From the NCBI GenBank assembly GCA_008375315.1, contig CP032507.1:1725001-1789000 (forward strand): 64,000 bases of DNA, in the 5' to 3' direction. The notes below the pieces were generated by a model that was not told the origin of the DNA, made no database searches, and saw only the letters and a list, made by a program, of their open reading frames with translations. This document shows, one piece after another, positions 9,545 through 18,076 of this stretch. Made by a program: the position numbers and the translations under genes. Numbering within the stretch: the stretch's first letter is position 1; each line of letters begins with the position of its first letter. This DNA is from Ectothiorhodospiraceae bacterium BW-2 (GTDB taxonomy: Bacteria; Pseudomonadota; Gammaproteobacteria; Thiohalomonadales; Thiohalomonadaceae).

Positions 9545-9976
9545 TTATTCGACAGGGTGTCCCGCCTCTTTCCAACTAGGAAAGCCCTCACGGTAGTAGT
9601 ACACCTCTTGGTAGCCCCACTGTAGTGCCTTTTCGATCGCCACCGCAGCGCGGGTGCACTTAGGCCCTTGGCAGTAGATGATTAACGGGTCACTAGGAGC
9701 GACCTCAGCTGCTAAATTCTCTTTCGTGAAGTCGGTTTTTAGATCGAGCAGCACCGCATCGGGAATGCGGCCTTTATCGAAGGCCATCTGACTGCGGACA
9801 TCGATAAATATCACTCCCTCATTAAAGAGCTCTTTGGCTTTGGTGGTATTGATGGTGGTGGCACCATTCACATGTTCCGGCGAGGCGTTGACTAGGTAGT
9901 CATCTGCCGCCTGTAGCGAAGCTGCGCAGCAGAGCAGCAGCAGGGCGAGTAGTTGATGGTAGGGTTTTATAGGCAT
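9545..9976 (-). CDS. Secreted single-domain rhodanese
   Basis: The 143-residue product begins with a signal peptide (hydrophobic LLALLLLCCAASLQA, cleavage near residue 23), so it acts in the periplasm. The rest is one rhodanese domain: FIDVRSQMAFDKGRIPDAV, then the active-site loop IIYCQGPKCTRAA, with the first Cys as the sulfur-carrying residue, and the C-terminal GYQEVYYYREGFPSWKEAG. Single-domain rhodaneses move sulfane sulfur or serve as sulfur/redox sensors. GGAGAG precedes the ATG at 9976. It is the first gene of a two-gene unit with the chemoreceptor, which hints that the receptor might respond to a sulfur or redox signal; that link is inference. Confidence 0.9.
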   Translation of the reverse strand: MPIKPYHQLLALLLLCCAASLQAADDYLVNASPEHVNGATTINTTKAKELFNEGVIFIDVRSQMAFDKGRIPDAVLLDLKTDFTKENLAAEVAPSDPLIIYCQGPKCTRAAVAIEKALQWGYQEVYYYREGFPSWKEAGHPVE

Positions 9977-10284
9977 GACAATCTCTCCTTTACATTTTGG
10001 TGACAGCGAATCTTATCAAGATTGCAATGGGGTCTCCAGTAAAAAATGATTTAAGTTGGTGATTTCTATATTAAAAGGTATTGATATTTTAATTTGGTGT
10101 GTTTTTTGCTTTACACTCCTGTTCGTTACTCCACCATGGCTTTTAAGAGAGCATCTTTGGTATCGGAATAAAACTGGACGGTCGGTGCTAAATCGGCGCT
10201 AAAAAAGGTTGGCTCTTAGCGATAGTCACGCTAGGATGAGCGGCCATTATCCCCCGTATTACCAATTGAAGAGGTTTGCATTTT
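9977..10284. other. Divergent intergenic region, A+T-rich
   Basis: This 308-bp gap separates the rhodanese and ppa genes, which diverge. It is A+T-rich between about 10040 and 10120 and must hold both promoters, but I see no hexamer pair with good spacing. No ORF, tRNA or strong hairpin is evident. Confidence 0.5.
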
Positions 10285-10833
10285 ATGAATATTGAGCGAG
10301 TTACCGCAGGCAGCAACATCCCTAACCAGATGAATGTCATTATTGAGATACCGGCGCACTCCGATCCGGTGAAGTATGAACTCGATAAGGAGACTGGGGC
10401 AATGTTTGTTGACCGATTTATGACCAGTGCCATGCACTACCCCTGCAACTATGGTTATGTGCCCAATACCCTCTCTTCGGATGGCGATCCGGTCGATGTG
10501 TTGGTGATAACTAGCTATCCGTTAATTCCTGGCTCGGTGATTGAGTGTCGTCCAGTTGGGGTGTTAAAGATGACTGATGAGTCGGGAGATGACGCCAAAA
10601 TTTTGGCTGTCCCTATCGATAAGCTCTCCCCGCTCTATCGGGAAGTGCAGGATTTTCGTGATTTGCCGCGAATGGTGCTGGATCAGATAGCGCACTTTTT
10701 TGAACACTATAAAGATTTAGATGAGGGCAAATGGGTACGAGTCGGTGGCTGGGGCGGTGTCGATGAGGCGAAAGCGGAGATTATGAGTAGTCTGGAGATG
10801 TATCAGCAGGCACCAGAGAAGCCCCATTTCTGA
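10285..10833 (+). CDS. ppa: Inorganic pyrophosphatase (family I)
   Basis: Soluble pyrophosphatase hydrolyses PPi from biosynthetic reactions, using Mg2+. The 182-residue protein is close to the usual bacterial length. It has the metal-binding aspartate motif DGDPVDVLV, the nearby [11 protein letters not shown], and the later [13 protein letters not shown] choose the ATG at 10285, which has GAGG about ten bases upstream; a TTG nine bases earlier is too close to that site. The gene stands alone between divergent and convergent neighbours. Confidence 0.95.
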   Translation: MNIERVTAGSNIPNQMNVIIEIPAHSDPVKYELDKETGAMFVDRFMTSAMHYPCNYGYVPNTLSSDGDPVDVLVITSYPLIPGSVIECRPVGVLKMTDESGDDAKILAVPIDKLSPLYREVQDFRDLPRMVLDQIAHFFEHYKDLDEGKWVRVGGWGGVDEAKAEIMSSLEMYQQAPEKPHF

Positions 10834-10839
10834 GGCTTG

Positions 10840-13800
10840 TCACGCCATCTCATCCCGCCGCTGCTGTAGCTGCTGCATAAATTGCGTAAATTCGCTCTGA
10901 AGCTGAGGCCAATATGAGATGGCCTCGTCAAGCTGCTCTAGTCTAGCGGCGTTCTCCATCGCCTTCGCGGTGTGGCTAAGAGCTAGGGCAGAGAGGTTAG
11001 AGGTGGAGCCTTTCAGCTTGTGTGCACTCTTTTGAATTGCGGATAACTCTCGGCTCGCTACCGCAGCGGCAATCGTCTGTAGCTGTTTTGGGCCATCTTC
11101 AATAAAGGCATCGGCTACCCGTAAAAAGAGCCCCTGATTGTTCATTAGCCGCTCATAGGCGCTCTCAAAGTCGAAGATAGCGTGGTTATTCTCGTGATCG
11201 CTTGCATGGCAGGTGGCGGGGCTCTCTGTCTCAGAAGCGGGGCAGGGCGCGGGTTGCTTAGGTAGCCACTGGTGTAGTTTTTGCGCTAACAGCTTGGCGT
11301 CAACGGGTTTGCTAATGTAGTCGTTCATCCCCTGCTGTAGGCAGCGCTCTCTATCCCCTTTCATCGCATTGGCGGTGACAGCAATAATCGGGATATCGTG
11401 GTCGGGTAGTGTCGATGCGGGATCGCGAATCGTTCGGGTTGTCTCTAACCCATCCATATTGGGCATCTGAATATCCATTAAGATTAAGGCATATCTCTGT
11501 TGGCGTAACTTCTCTAGTGCCTGAAGACCATCTTCCGCTAGATCATTATCGGTATAGCCTAGTCGCTCCAGAATCGCTTGGATGACGATTTGATTGGTTG
11601 GATTATCTTCCACAATCAGAATCGGCGGCGAAGCACTCTCCGCTGCCTCTAGCAGCAGAGCGGCGTGCTGCTCTTTAAGTTGGTGACGAGTGATTAGCGG
11701 ATAGATCGGAGTGGGGCTGCGGCTGAGTCGCTCTAGCGCCTGTTGTAGTTCGGCGGGGGTGACCGGATGGCTTAAATAGGCCGCAAAGCCGGCTTGTTGG
11801 CTCGATAGTGCTTGACCGCGATGAGGATCGGCATCGAACAGCACTAGCGGCAGTTCGAGCTCGGGGGTGTCACGAATGACCCTACCGAGAGTGGCGGCAT
11901 CAATATCGATAATACGGCTATCGATAATGGCGGCATCAAATGGGTGCGGCTCCTCTCTGAGCCGTTGCAGCAGATCGAGGCCATACTGTAGCGGTTCGAC
12001 CTGCCAACCGTGGGCCTGTAGCTGCTGTTGCCACTGTAGAGCACCCTGTAGCGGGTGGTGAACGAGAAGGAGGCGCCGATGTGGCTCGGTAGCCGGTTCG
12101 GCTTGCGGCAGAGGCTCTTTTGCGGTCAATAGTGTGAGATAAACATCGAAACTGGAGCCCCGCCCCTCTTCGCTGCTGACACCCATTTTACCCTGCATCA
12201 GTTCTGTTAACCGTTTGGAGATCGCCAATCCTAACCCCGTCCCCCCGTGCTGACGGGTGGAGCTGCTATCGAGCTGCTGAAAATTTTGAAAGAGTAGCGG
12301 CAACTTATCTGCGGCGATACCGATGCCGCTATCTTTAACGCTAATTTTGAGCTCCACCCTCTCCTTGGGTGCCGCTAGGAGTTGTCGCTGTTGGGAGAGT
12401 TTGATGGTGACATAGCCTTGCTGGGTAAATTTAATCGCATTACCGGCTAGGTTGAGCAGAATTTGGCGCAGCCGGCCCGGATCGCCATGGAGCCACTCTG
12501 GTATAGCAGGATCGATCGAAATAATTAGGTTGAGCCCCTTTTGACGAGCGCTCTGTTGTAGTAGCTGGTGCAGATCATCGAGTAGGTGGTGAATATTGAA
12601 GTCGATCGTGTTGAGCTCCATCTTGCCTGCCTCAATTTTGGAGAAGTCGAGAATATCGTTAATCAGTTGCAGTAGTGCTTTACCACTGGTGGCGATGGTC
12701 TGGGCATACCGCTGCTGCTGCTTATTGAGTGGTGTCTGTAGCAACAGATCTACCATCCCGATAACGCCATTCATGGGGGTACGAATTTCGTGGCTCATAT
12801 TGGCTAAAAAGGCCGATTTGGCTGAATTGGCGGCGATCGCCTCCTGTCTGGCCTGCTCTATCGCGAGCTGTCCCTCTTTTTGATCGGTAATCTCGACATG
12901 GGTGCCGGTCATTCGTAACGGTCTGCCCTCTGGGCTCCACTCAACCACTTTCCCCCTATCTTGTACCCAGACCCAGTGGCCATCGCGGTGGCGCATACGC
13001 ACCTCGCAGGCGTAGAGTTCGCTCTCGCCCTGAATATGTTTTTCGATCAGTTCACTGGAGTGGTGTAGATCGTCAGGGTGGGTATTGTCGAGCCAAGTCT
13101 GTAAGGAGAGCGGCTGGAGCTCCTCCAAGGTATAGCCGATGATCTCTGCCCAGCGCTGGTTAAATACGACTCGGTTATCGCTCATATTCCAGTCCCATAG
13201 ACCGGCGTCGGTACCGGCAAGCACCAGCTCTAGCCGCTCCCGCTCCTGTTGCAGTGAGTGCGCTAGTCTCTTAGTGGCGGTAATATCTTGCACCGAGCCG
13301 ACGGAACGAATCGGTTTGCCGTTTGCATCGTAGTGGTGCTGTCCATGCTCTAGCACATATTTAACCCGCCCATCGGTCATGAGTAGCCGATGCTCAAGAG
13401 AGTAGGTGCGCTGCTCCTGTAGCGATTGCCGGTAGGTGGTGTCGAGTAGTTCGCGATCTTCGGGATGAACGACGCTCAGGAGCTGGGTGTAGGAGGGGGG
13501 CTGCTCTTTAGGTAGCTCAAAAATAGCATAGACCTGTGAAGACCAGACCAGTCGCTCATTCTCAAACCAGAGCTCCCATGAGCCGAGGTTAGCCATCGCT
13601 TGAGCTTCGCTAAGCTGGTTAGTCGCGGCTCGCTGCTGCTCTAACATCTTATTGACAATCGTACCGAGCTGGACGAACTGGTCAAATTTTAACTGTCGGG
13701 TATCGATCTGTCGCTCTTGCTGCTCTGCTTGGGTAAAAATCGCGATAAAGTGGGCAAGCTCCTGACTAATCTCGCCGATCATGGCGCTGGATATCTGGCG

Positions 13801-14001
13801 CAGCAATAGAATTAACAGGGGGATCGGTAGTAGCCACGGAATTAGTTGCAGAAGTTGTAAATAGTGCTCATCAAGGGCGGTTAGATAGTATTCGAGATAG
13901 CTATCTAGGGTGAATAGCGCTAGCCAGATAGCGATAATGATCAGTAGGATTCGTCTTATGCCTCGATTGATGTGGCGTGCAAGATCGACCGGTGAGTTCA
14001 T
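10840..14001 (-). CDS. Hybrid sensor histidine kinase, PAS-PAS-HisKA-HATPase-REC-REC-Hpt
   Basis: A 1053-residue inner-membrane phosphorelay kinase. Two membrane segments (about 17-35 and 50-68) flank only a short periplasmic loop, so sensing is probably cytoplasmic or membrane-linked. Two PAS domains follow (about 135-245 and 255-375). The HisKA box NMSHEIRTPMNG places the phosphorylated His at 404, and [13 protein letters not shown] is the ATPase G2 box near 590. The first receiver (643-760) is degenerate: its conserved Lys position is His745. The second receiver is canonical (D843, K898), and an Hpt domain has HKLKGS with His994. The start overlaps the purK stop (ATGA), which couples it to purEK. 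No dedicated response regulator is adjacent. Confidence 0.93.
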   Translation of the reverse strand: MNSPVDLARHINRGIRRILLIIIAIWLALFTLDSYLEYYLTALDEHYLQLLQLIPWLLPIPLLILLLRQISSAMIGEISQELAHFIAIFTQAEQQERQIDTRQLKFDQFVQLGTIVNKMLEQQRAATNQLSEAQAMANLGSWELWFENERLVWSSQVYAIFELPKEQPPSYTQLLSVVHPEDRELLDTTYRQSLQEQRTYSLEHRLLMTDGRVKYVLEHGQHHYDANGKPIRSVGSVQDITATKRLAHSLQQERERLELVLAGTDAGLWDWNMSDNRVVFNQRWAEIIGYTLEELQPLSLQTWLDNTHPDDLHHSSELIEKHIQGESELYACEVRMRHRDGHWVWVQDRGKVVEWSPEGRPLRMTGTHVEITDQKEGQLAIEQARQEAIAANSAKSAFLANMSHEIRTPMNGVIGMVDLLLQTPLNKQQQRYAQTIATSGKALLQLINDILDFSKIEAGKMELNTIDFNIHHLLDDLHQLLQQSARQKGLNLIISIDPAIPEWLHGDPGRLRQILLNLAGNAIKFTQQGYVTIKLSQQRQLLAAPKERVELKISVKDSGIGIAADKLPLLFQNFQQLDSSSTRQHGGTGLGLAISKRLTELMQGKMGVSSEEGRGSSFDVYLTLLTAKEPLPQAEPATEPHRRLLLVHHPLQGALQWQQQLQAHGWQVEPLQYGLDLLQRLREEPHPFDAAIIDSRIIDIDAATLGRVIRDTPELELPLVLFDADPHRGQALSSQQAGFAAYLSHPVTPAELQQALERLSRSPTPIYPLITRHQLKEQHAALLLEAAESASPPILIVEDNPTNQIVIQAILERLGYTDNDLAEDGLQALEKLRQQRYALILMDIQMPNMDGLETTRTIRDPASTLPDHDIPIIAVTANAMKGDRERCLQQGMNDYISKPVDAKLLAQKLHQWLPKQPAPCPASETESPATCHASDHENNHAIFDFESAYERLMNNQGLFLRVADAFIEDGPKQLQTIAAAVASRELSAIQKSAHKLKGSTSNLSALALSHTAKAMENAARLEQLDEAISYWPQLQSEFTQFMQQLQQRRDEMA

Positions 14002-15101
14002 GTCACCTCCTCGGATGAGTGGCTGTCAATCTGGTGCTGTAGCTGCTGTAGCTGCTGTTCGAGCAGGGTGCGACTATGGCTACAGAGTGTGGCGTGGCCG
14101 ACCTTGCGTCCAGGGCGGGACTGTTTACCGTAGTCGTGCAGATGTAGATCGGGTAGCTGTAGTAGCTGTCGATGTGGCGGGATTTGGCCAATAAAGTTGA
14201 CCATAGCGGCGTGACACTGGGTGGCCGTTGCACCGAGAGGTAGGTGGGTGATGGCTCGTAGATGATTTTCAAACTGGCTAGTTGGGGTGGCCTCTATCGT
14301 CCAGTGGCCTGAGTTGTGCACCCTAGGGGCGAACTCATTGGCTAACAGTCTGCCTTGGGACTCAAATAGTTCTAGCGCTAGCGTGCCGGTATAGTTCAAC
14401 GCTTGCAGCAGCGAGGTGGCACATTTGGCCGCCTGCTCAGACATTGCATCATCAGGGCGAGCGAAGGCGCGATGCAGGATGCCGTGGTGGTGCTCATTTT
14501 CGCTTAATGGGTAGGTGATGAGGCTGCCGTGACGATCTCGTACAGCAATAATCGATAGCTCTCTATCGAAAGGGATAGCGGCCTCCACTAAGGCGGGGAC
14601 TCCCCGTAGCTGCTCCCAAGCCGGTTGCAGATCGTCACTACGATTGATGCGAACCTGGCCTTTGCCGTCGTACCCTTGGGTGCGGGTCTTCAAAATGGCC
14701 GGATAGCCGACGCTATCTAGCGCCTGCTGTAGCTCTTTTAAAGTGTTAATCGCCACGAAAGGTGCGGTAGCGATGCCGAGGTGGCGAAAGAGCTCTTTTT
14801 CGTGTAGTCGATCTTGGGCGACAGCTAGGGCGGCAGGGGGGGGATAGACCGGTAGCTGTTTAGCAAGGTAGTTGAGGCTAGCTGTCGGGATGCTCTCAAA
14901 CTCATAGGTGATGAGATCGCACAGCTTGGCTAGCTGCTGTAACCCTTTTGGATCATCATAGGCTGTACAGAGGTGGCGGCCGAGTGGGGCGGCACAGGCC
15001 TCTTGTGAGGGATCGAGAAAGGTGAAGCTGAGTCCTAGAGGATAACCAGCTAGCGCTAGCATTCGCGCTAGCTGTCCGCCGCCTATAATGCCGATATGCA
15101 T
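13998..15101 (-). CDS. purK: N5-carboxyaminoimidazole ribonucleotide synthase
   Basis: PurK carboxylates aminoimidazole ribonucleotide with ATP and bicarbonate in purine synthesis. The 367-residue ATP-grasp protein begins MHIGIIGGGQLARMLALA, followed by FLDPSQEACA, the ATP-grasp lysine segment ILKTRTQGYDGKGQ, and NEFAPRVHNSGHWTIEA near the C-terminal third. It lies three bases downstream of purE, as in most gammaproteobacteria. Its stop overlaps the start of the hybrid kinase gene. Confidence 0.96.
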   Translation of the reverse strand: MHIGIIGGGQLARMLALAGYPLGLSFTFLDPSQEACAAPLGRHLCTAYDDPKGLQQLAKLCDLITYEFESIPTASLNYLAKQLPVYPPPAALAVAQDRLHEKELFRHLGIATAPFVAINTLKELQQALDSVGYPAILKTRTQGYDGKGQVRINRSDDLQPAWEQLRGVPALVEAAIPFDRELSIIAVRDRHGSLITYPLSENEHHHGILHRAFARPDDAMSEQAAKCATSLLQALNYTGTLALELFESQGRLLANEFAPRVHNSGHWTIEATPTSQFENHLRAITHLPLGATATQCHAAMVNFIGQIPPHRQLLQLPDLHLHDYGKQSRPGRKVGHATLCSHSRTLLEQQLQQLQHQIDSHSSEEVT

Positions 15102-15104
15102 CGG

Positions 15105-15593
15105 TTAACTCCGGGGATCGGGTTGGCTAAGTACTGTTTCGGTCTGCCGCTGCCTAAACTTTTGGTAGGCTTGACCAATGGGATTGTGGTGGGTACCGAG
15201 TATCGCTGCGGCTAATAGGGCGGCATTAACGGCACCACTGCGGCCGATGGCGAGGGTGCCGACGGGGACTCCGGCTGGCATCTGGGCGATAGAGAGCAGG
15301 GAGTCGATACCGTTTAACGCCTTGGATTCGACCGGAACCCCTAACACCGGTAGCTCGGTTTTGGCTGCGACCATGCCGGGCAGATGGGCTGCACCACCGG
15401 CACCGGCAATAATAATCTCTAATCCTCGCTGTTGCGCCGAAGCGGCATATTGAAACAGTTTGTCAGGCGTTCTGTGAGCCGATACAACCTCGGTTTCATA
15501 GCTAATACCGAGCTGTTCGAGCGTTTCGATGCAGTGACGCATCGTCTCCCAGTCCGATTTGGAACCCATAATGACCCCCACTAATGGTTTCAA
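15105..15593 (-). CDS. purE: N5-CAIR mutase (phosphoribosylaminoimidazole carboxylase catalytic subunit)
   Basis: PurE converts N5-CAIR to CAIR. The 162-residue class I PurE has [14 protein letters not shown], the catalytic [29 protein letters not shown] and [17 protein letters not shown]. It precedes purK in the same direction. The gap to hflX is about 50 bp, so an hfq-hflX-purEK transcript is possible. Confidence 0.97.
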   Translation of the reverse strand: MKPLVGVIMGSKSDWETMRHCIETLEQLGISYETEVVSAHRTPDKLFQYAASAQQRGLEIIIAGAGGAAHLPGMVAAKTELPVLGVPVESKALNGIDSLLSIAQMPAGVPVGTLAIGRSGAVNAALLAAAILGTHHNPIGQAYQKFRQRQTETVLSQPDPRS

Positions 15594-15642
15594 GCATCTA
15601 CTCCTTATCCGGCAGTAAAAACTGGCAATTCTAGCCTAATTT

Positions 15643-16950
15643 CTAGCTGTCAGGTAGGTTTTGAGTGCTCGCTTGGGCCAATAGCGGGCTAAATTGGGGC
15701 TCTTTTTGGAGTCGGCGCAGTGCCTGAAGCGAGATCTCCGCCTCAATTTGTAGCCTGCCATCGTCAAGTGTCTTTTCATGCAGCACTTCGGCAACACTGA
15801 ATAGGCGTGAGCGTAGTCTGCCGGCAGAGGGCGGCAGCGTGAGCGAAATTCGTTGGCAGGCAGGGATAAAGCGTTCACTGATACGGCTTAGCAGCAGATC
15901 GATCCCGGCGCCACTATGGGCGGAGAGATAGAGCCGTTCTAGCCCGTTAGCGGTAACGATGAGCCGCGCCTGCTCCTGCGCTAGCGTATCGATTTTGTTG
16001 TAGATCTCCATCTGCGGCACCTGTTCGGCACCGATGTCTGCTAAGACTCGATTGACCTGATCAATTTTAGCTGCGCGTTCCGGATCTGAGGCATCGATCA
16101 CATGCAGCAGTAGATCGGCTTCGCGGGTTTCGGTTAAGGTGGAGCGAAACGATTCGACCAGATCGTGGGGTAGGTGGCGGATAAAACCGACCGTATCGGC
16201 TAGAATCATCGCCTCTTGGCTCGGCAGTTCGACTCGTCGTAGGGTCGGATCGAGGGTGGCAAAGAGCTGATCGGCGGCATAGACCACCTGCTGTTGGCAG
16301 AGGCGGTTAAATAGGGTCGATTTGCCAGCGTTGGTGTAACCGACCAGAGTGACGGTCGGTAGCTGGGCATCGCTGCGCCCTTGGCGATTCTGCTGTCGCT
16401 GCTGTCGCACCCTCTCTAATCGCCTATTGAGCTGCTTAATGCGTAAGCCTAACAGGCGACGATCGGTCTCTAGTTGGGTCTCCCCGGGGCCACGCAGGCC
16501 GATCCCCCCTTTTTGCCGCTCTAGGTGGCTCCAGCCCCGTACTAAACGGGTCGAGAGGTGGGTTAACTGCGCGAGTTCGACCTGTAGTTTGCCCTCATGG
16601 GTTCGGGCGCGTTGGGCAAAGATATCGAGTATCAGTCCGGTTCTATCGAGCACGCGACACTCTATCAGCGCCTCCAGATTCCGCTCTTGGGCGGGGCTAA
16701 TGGCGTGGTTAACGAGGACTAGCTCTATCCGATTGGCTGCGACTAACTGCTTAACCTCGTCGGCTTTGCCACTGCCGATAAAATATTTAGCATCGGGGGT
16801 TCGGCGTGCGCTAGTTACCGTGATTAAAGGGTCAGCGCCAGCGGAGAGGGTAAGATCCCGAAACTCGTCCAGATCTTCTCGCTCGCTCTCCTGCTGTAGA
16901 TTGAGATGGATAAGTAGAGCTCGCTCGCCCGAGCGTGGGCGTTCAAACAT
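15643..16950 (-). CDS. hflX: Ribosome-associated GTPase HflX
   Basis: HflX binds the large ribosomal subunit and splits stalled ribosomes. The 435-residue protein has the HflX N-terminal domain with ERNLEALIECRVLDRTGLIL and GIGLRGPGETQLETDRR, then the G domain: G1 in VGYTNAGKSTL, G3 in DTVGFIRHLP, G4 in YNKIDTL. The C-terminal region is short and Glu-rich. No Shine-Dalgarno is evident before the ATG at 16950, and a strong hairpin lies just upstream. It follows hfq, the usual partner; the miaA gene that often precedes them is absent here. Confidence 0.95.
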   Translation of the reverse strand: MFERPRSGERALLIHLNLQQESEREDLDEFRDLTLSAGADPLITVTSARRTPDAKYFIGSGKADEVKQLVAANRIELVLVNHAISPAQERNLEALIECRVLDRTGLILDIFAQRARTHEGKLQVELAQLTHLSTRLVRGWSHLERQKGGIGLRGPGETQLETDRRLLGLRIKQLNRRLERVRQQRQQNRQGRSDAQLPTVTLVGYTNAGKSTLFNRLCQQQVVYAADQLFATLDPTLRRVELPSQEAMILADTVGFIRHLPHDLVESFRSTLTETREADLLLHVIDASDPERAAKIDQVNRVLADIGAEQVPQMEIYNKIDTLAQEQARLIVTANGLERLYLSAHSGAGIDLLLSRISERFIPACQRISLTLPPSAGRLRSRLFSVAEVLHEKTLDDGRLQIEAEISLQALRRLQKEPQFSPLLAQASTQNLPDS

Positions 16951-16963
16951 CGAGGTAGAGGGG

Positions 16964-16988
16964 CGGGTACAGCCGTGTGCTGTACCCG
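16964..16988 (-). other. 10-bp hairpin in the hfq-hflX gap
   Basis: CGGGTACAGC (16964-16973) pairs perfectly with GCTGTACCCG (16979-16988) around a five-base loop. It ends 13 bases before the hflX start. Without a U-run it is more likely an RNA processing or translation-control element than an intrinsic terminator. Confidence 0.55.
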
Positions 16989-17037
16989 TACTCTGTTAGG
17001 GGGAGGGGGGGGAGAATGGTGGTAACCTTGAGATTGG

Positions 17038-17319
<282 letters not shown>

Positions 17320-17547
17320 TTAACCTCAGTTGTTGTTGTGGCGACACCAAAACAGTGTCCAGAAAAGTATAAATTCAATTTTATTGGTAATAAAAATAAA
17401 ATATTACCCGATTCTAATATAGCCAGTGGGAATTTTCTAGCCATCCCGACTAAAATTTTCACTCTTTTGCAACGCGTTATAGTGGGAGCGTACGGGCTAA
17501 ATCTAAAGGGGGGGGAGGGCATCAATGGCCCTATCGGCCATTTTGGC

Positions 17548-17576
17548 TTGCGTTGCTGGCTCTTTTTTGCTATAAA
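17548..17576 (+). promoter_or_regulatory. Probable promoter for rpmB-rpmG
   Basis: TTGCGT (17548-17553) and TATAAA (17571-17576) are 17 bases apart, with the predicted start about 48 bases before rpmB. A second candidate, TTTTCA-16-TATAGT, ends near 17484. A 14-base direct repeat, CTCTTTTGCAACGC, occurs at 17462-17475 inside that second promoter and again at 17583-17596 in the predicted leader. Confidence 0.55.
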
Positions 17577-17631
17577 GCACGGCTCTTTTGCAACGCCATC
17601 GGCTGAATCAACTATATCGGGAGTAAATTCA

Positions 17632-17868
17632 ATGTCCAAGGTCTGCCAAGTGACCGGCAAACGCCCCATTACCGGAAACAATGTGTCACACGCACACAAT
17701 AAAACTAAGCGCCGCTTTCTGCCCAATCTGCATACTCACCGCTTTTGGGTCGAGAGTGAAAAGCGCTGGGTTAAGCTGAAGCTCTCTGCTAAAGGGATGC
17801 GGATTATCGACAAAAAGGGTATCGAAACAGTTCTGGCCGATATGCGTGGCCGGGGCATTAAGGTTTAG
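17632..17868 (+). CDS. rpmB: 50S ribosomal protein L28
   Basis: The 78-residue basic protein begins [20 protein letters not shown] and continues with [21 protein letters not shown], the normal L28 pattern and length for proteobacteria. A longer reading frame starts well upstream, but the ATG at 17632 matches the conserved N-terminus. The CxxxG element is retained with a single Cys, so this is the form without the zinc-binding CxxC pair. It is followed 29 bp later by rpmG, the standard arrangement. Confidence 0.98.
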   Translation: MSKVCQVTGKRPITGNNVSHAHNKTKRRFLPNLHTHRFWVESEKRWVKLKLSAKGMRIIDKKGIETVLADMRGRGIKV

Positions 17869-17897
17869 TTTTCAAGATTTAATTAAGGGAGAGCACC

Positions 17898-18053
17898 ATG
17901 CGCGATAAAATTCGTCTTATCTCATCAGCCGGTACCGGCCATTTTTACACCACGACTAAAAACAAGCGCAATATGCCGGAGAAGATGCAGATCAAAAAGT
18001 TTGATCCGGTAGTTCGCAAGCATGTCATCTATAAAGAGGGCAAAATTAAGTAG
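17898..18053 (+). CDS. rpmG: 50S ribosomal protein L33
   Basis: A 51-residue basic protein, [20 protein letters not shown] followed by [17 protein letters not shown], matches proteobacterial L33 over its whole length. It lacks the zinc-binding cysteines. The ribosome-binding site GGGAGA precedes the ATG. It completes the rpmB-rpmG operon. No hairpin terminator is visible in the 23 bp before the convergent hipA stop. Confidence 0.98.
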   Translation: MRDKIRLISSAGTGHFYTTTKNKRNMPEKMQIKKFDPVVRKHVIYKEGKIK

Positions 18054-18076
18054 CCATTCAACTCTATTCTGTTCTT

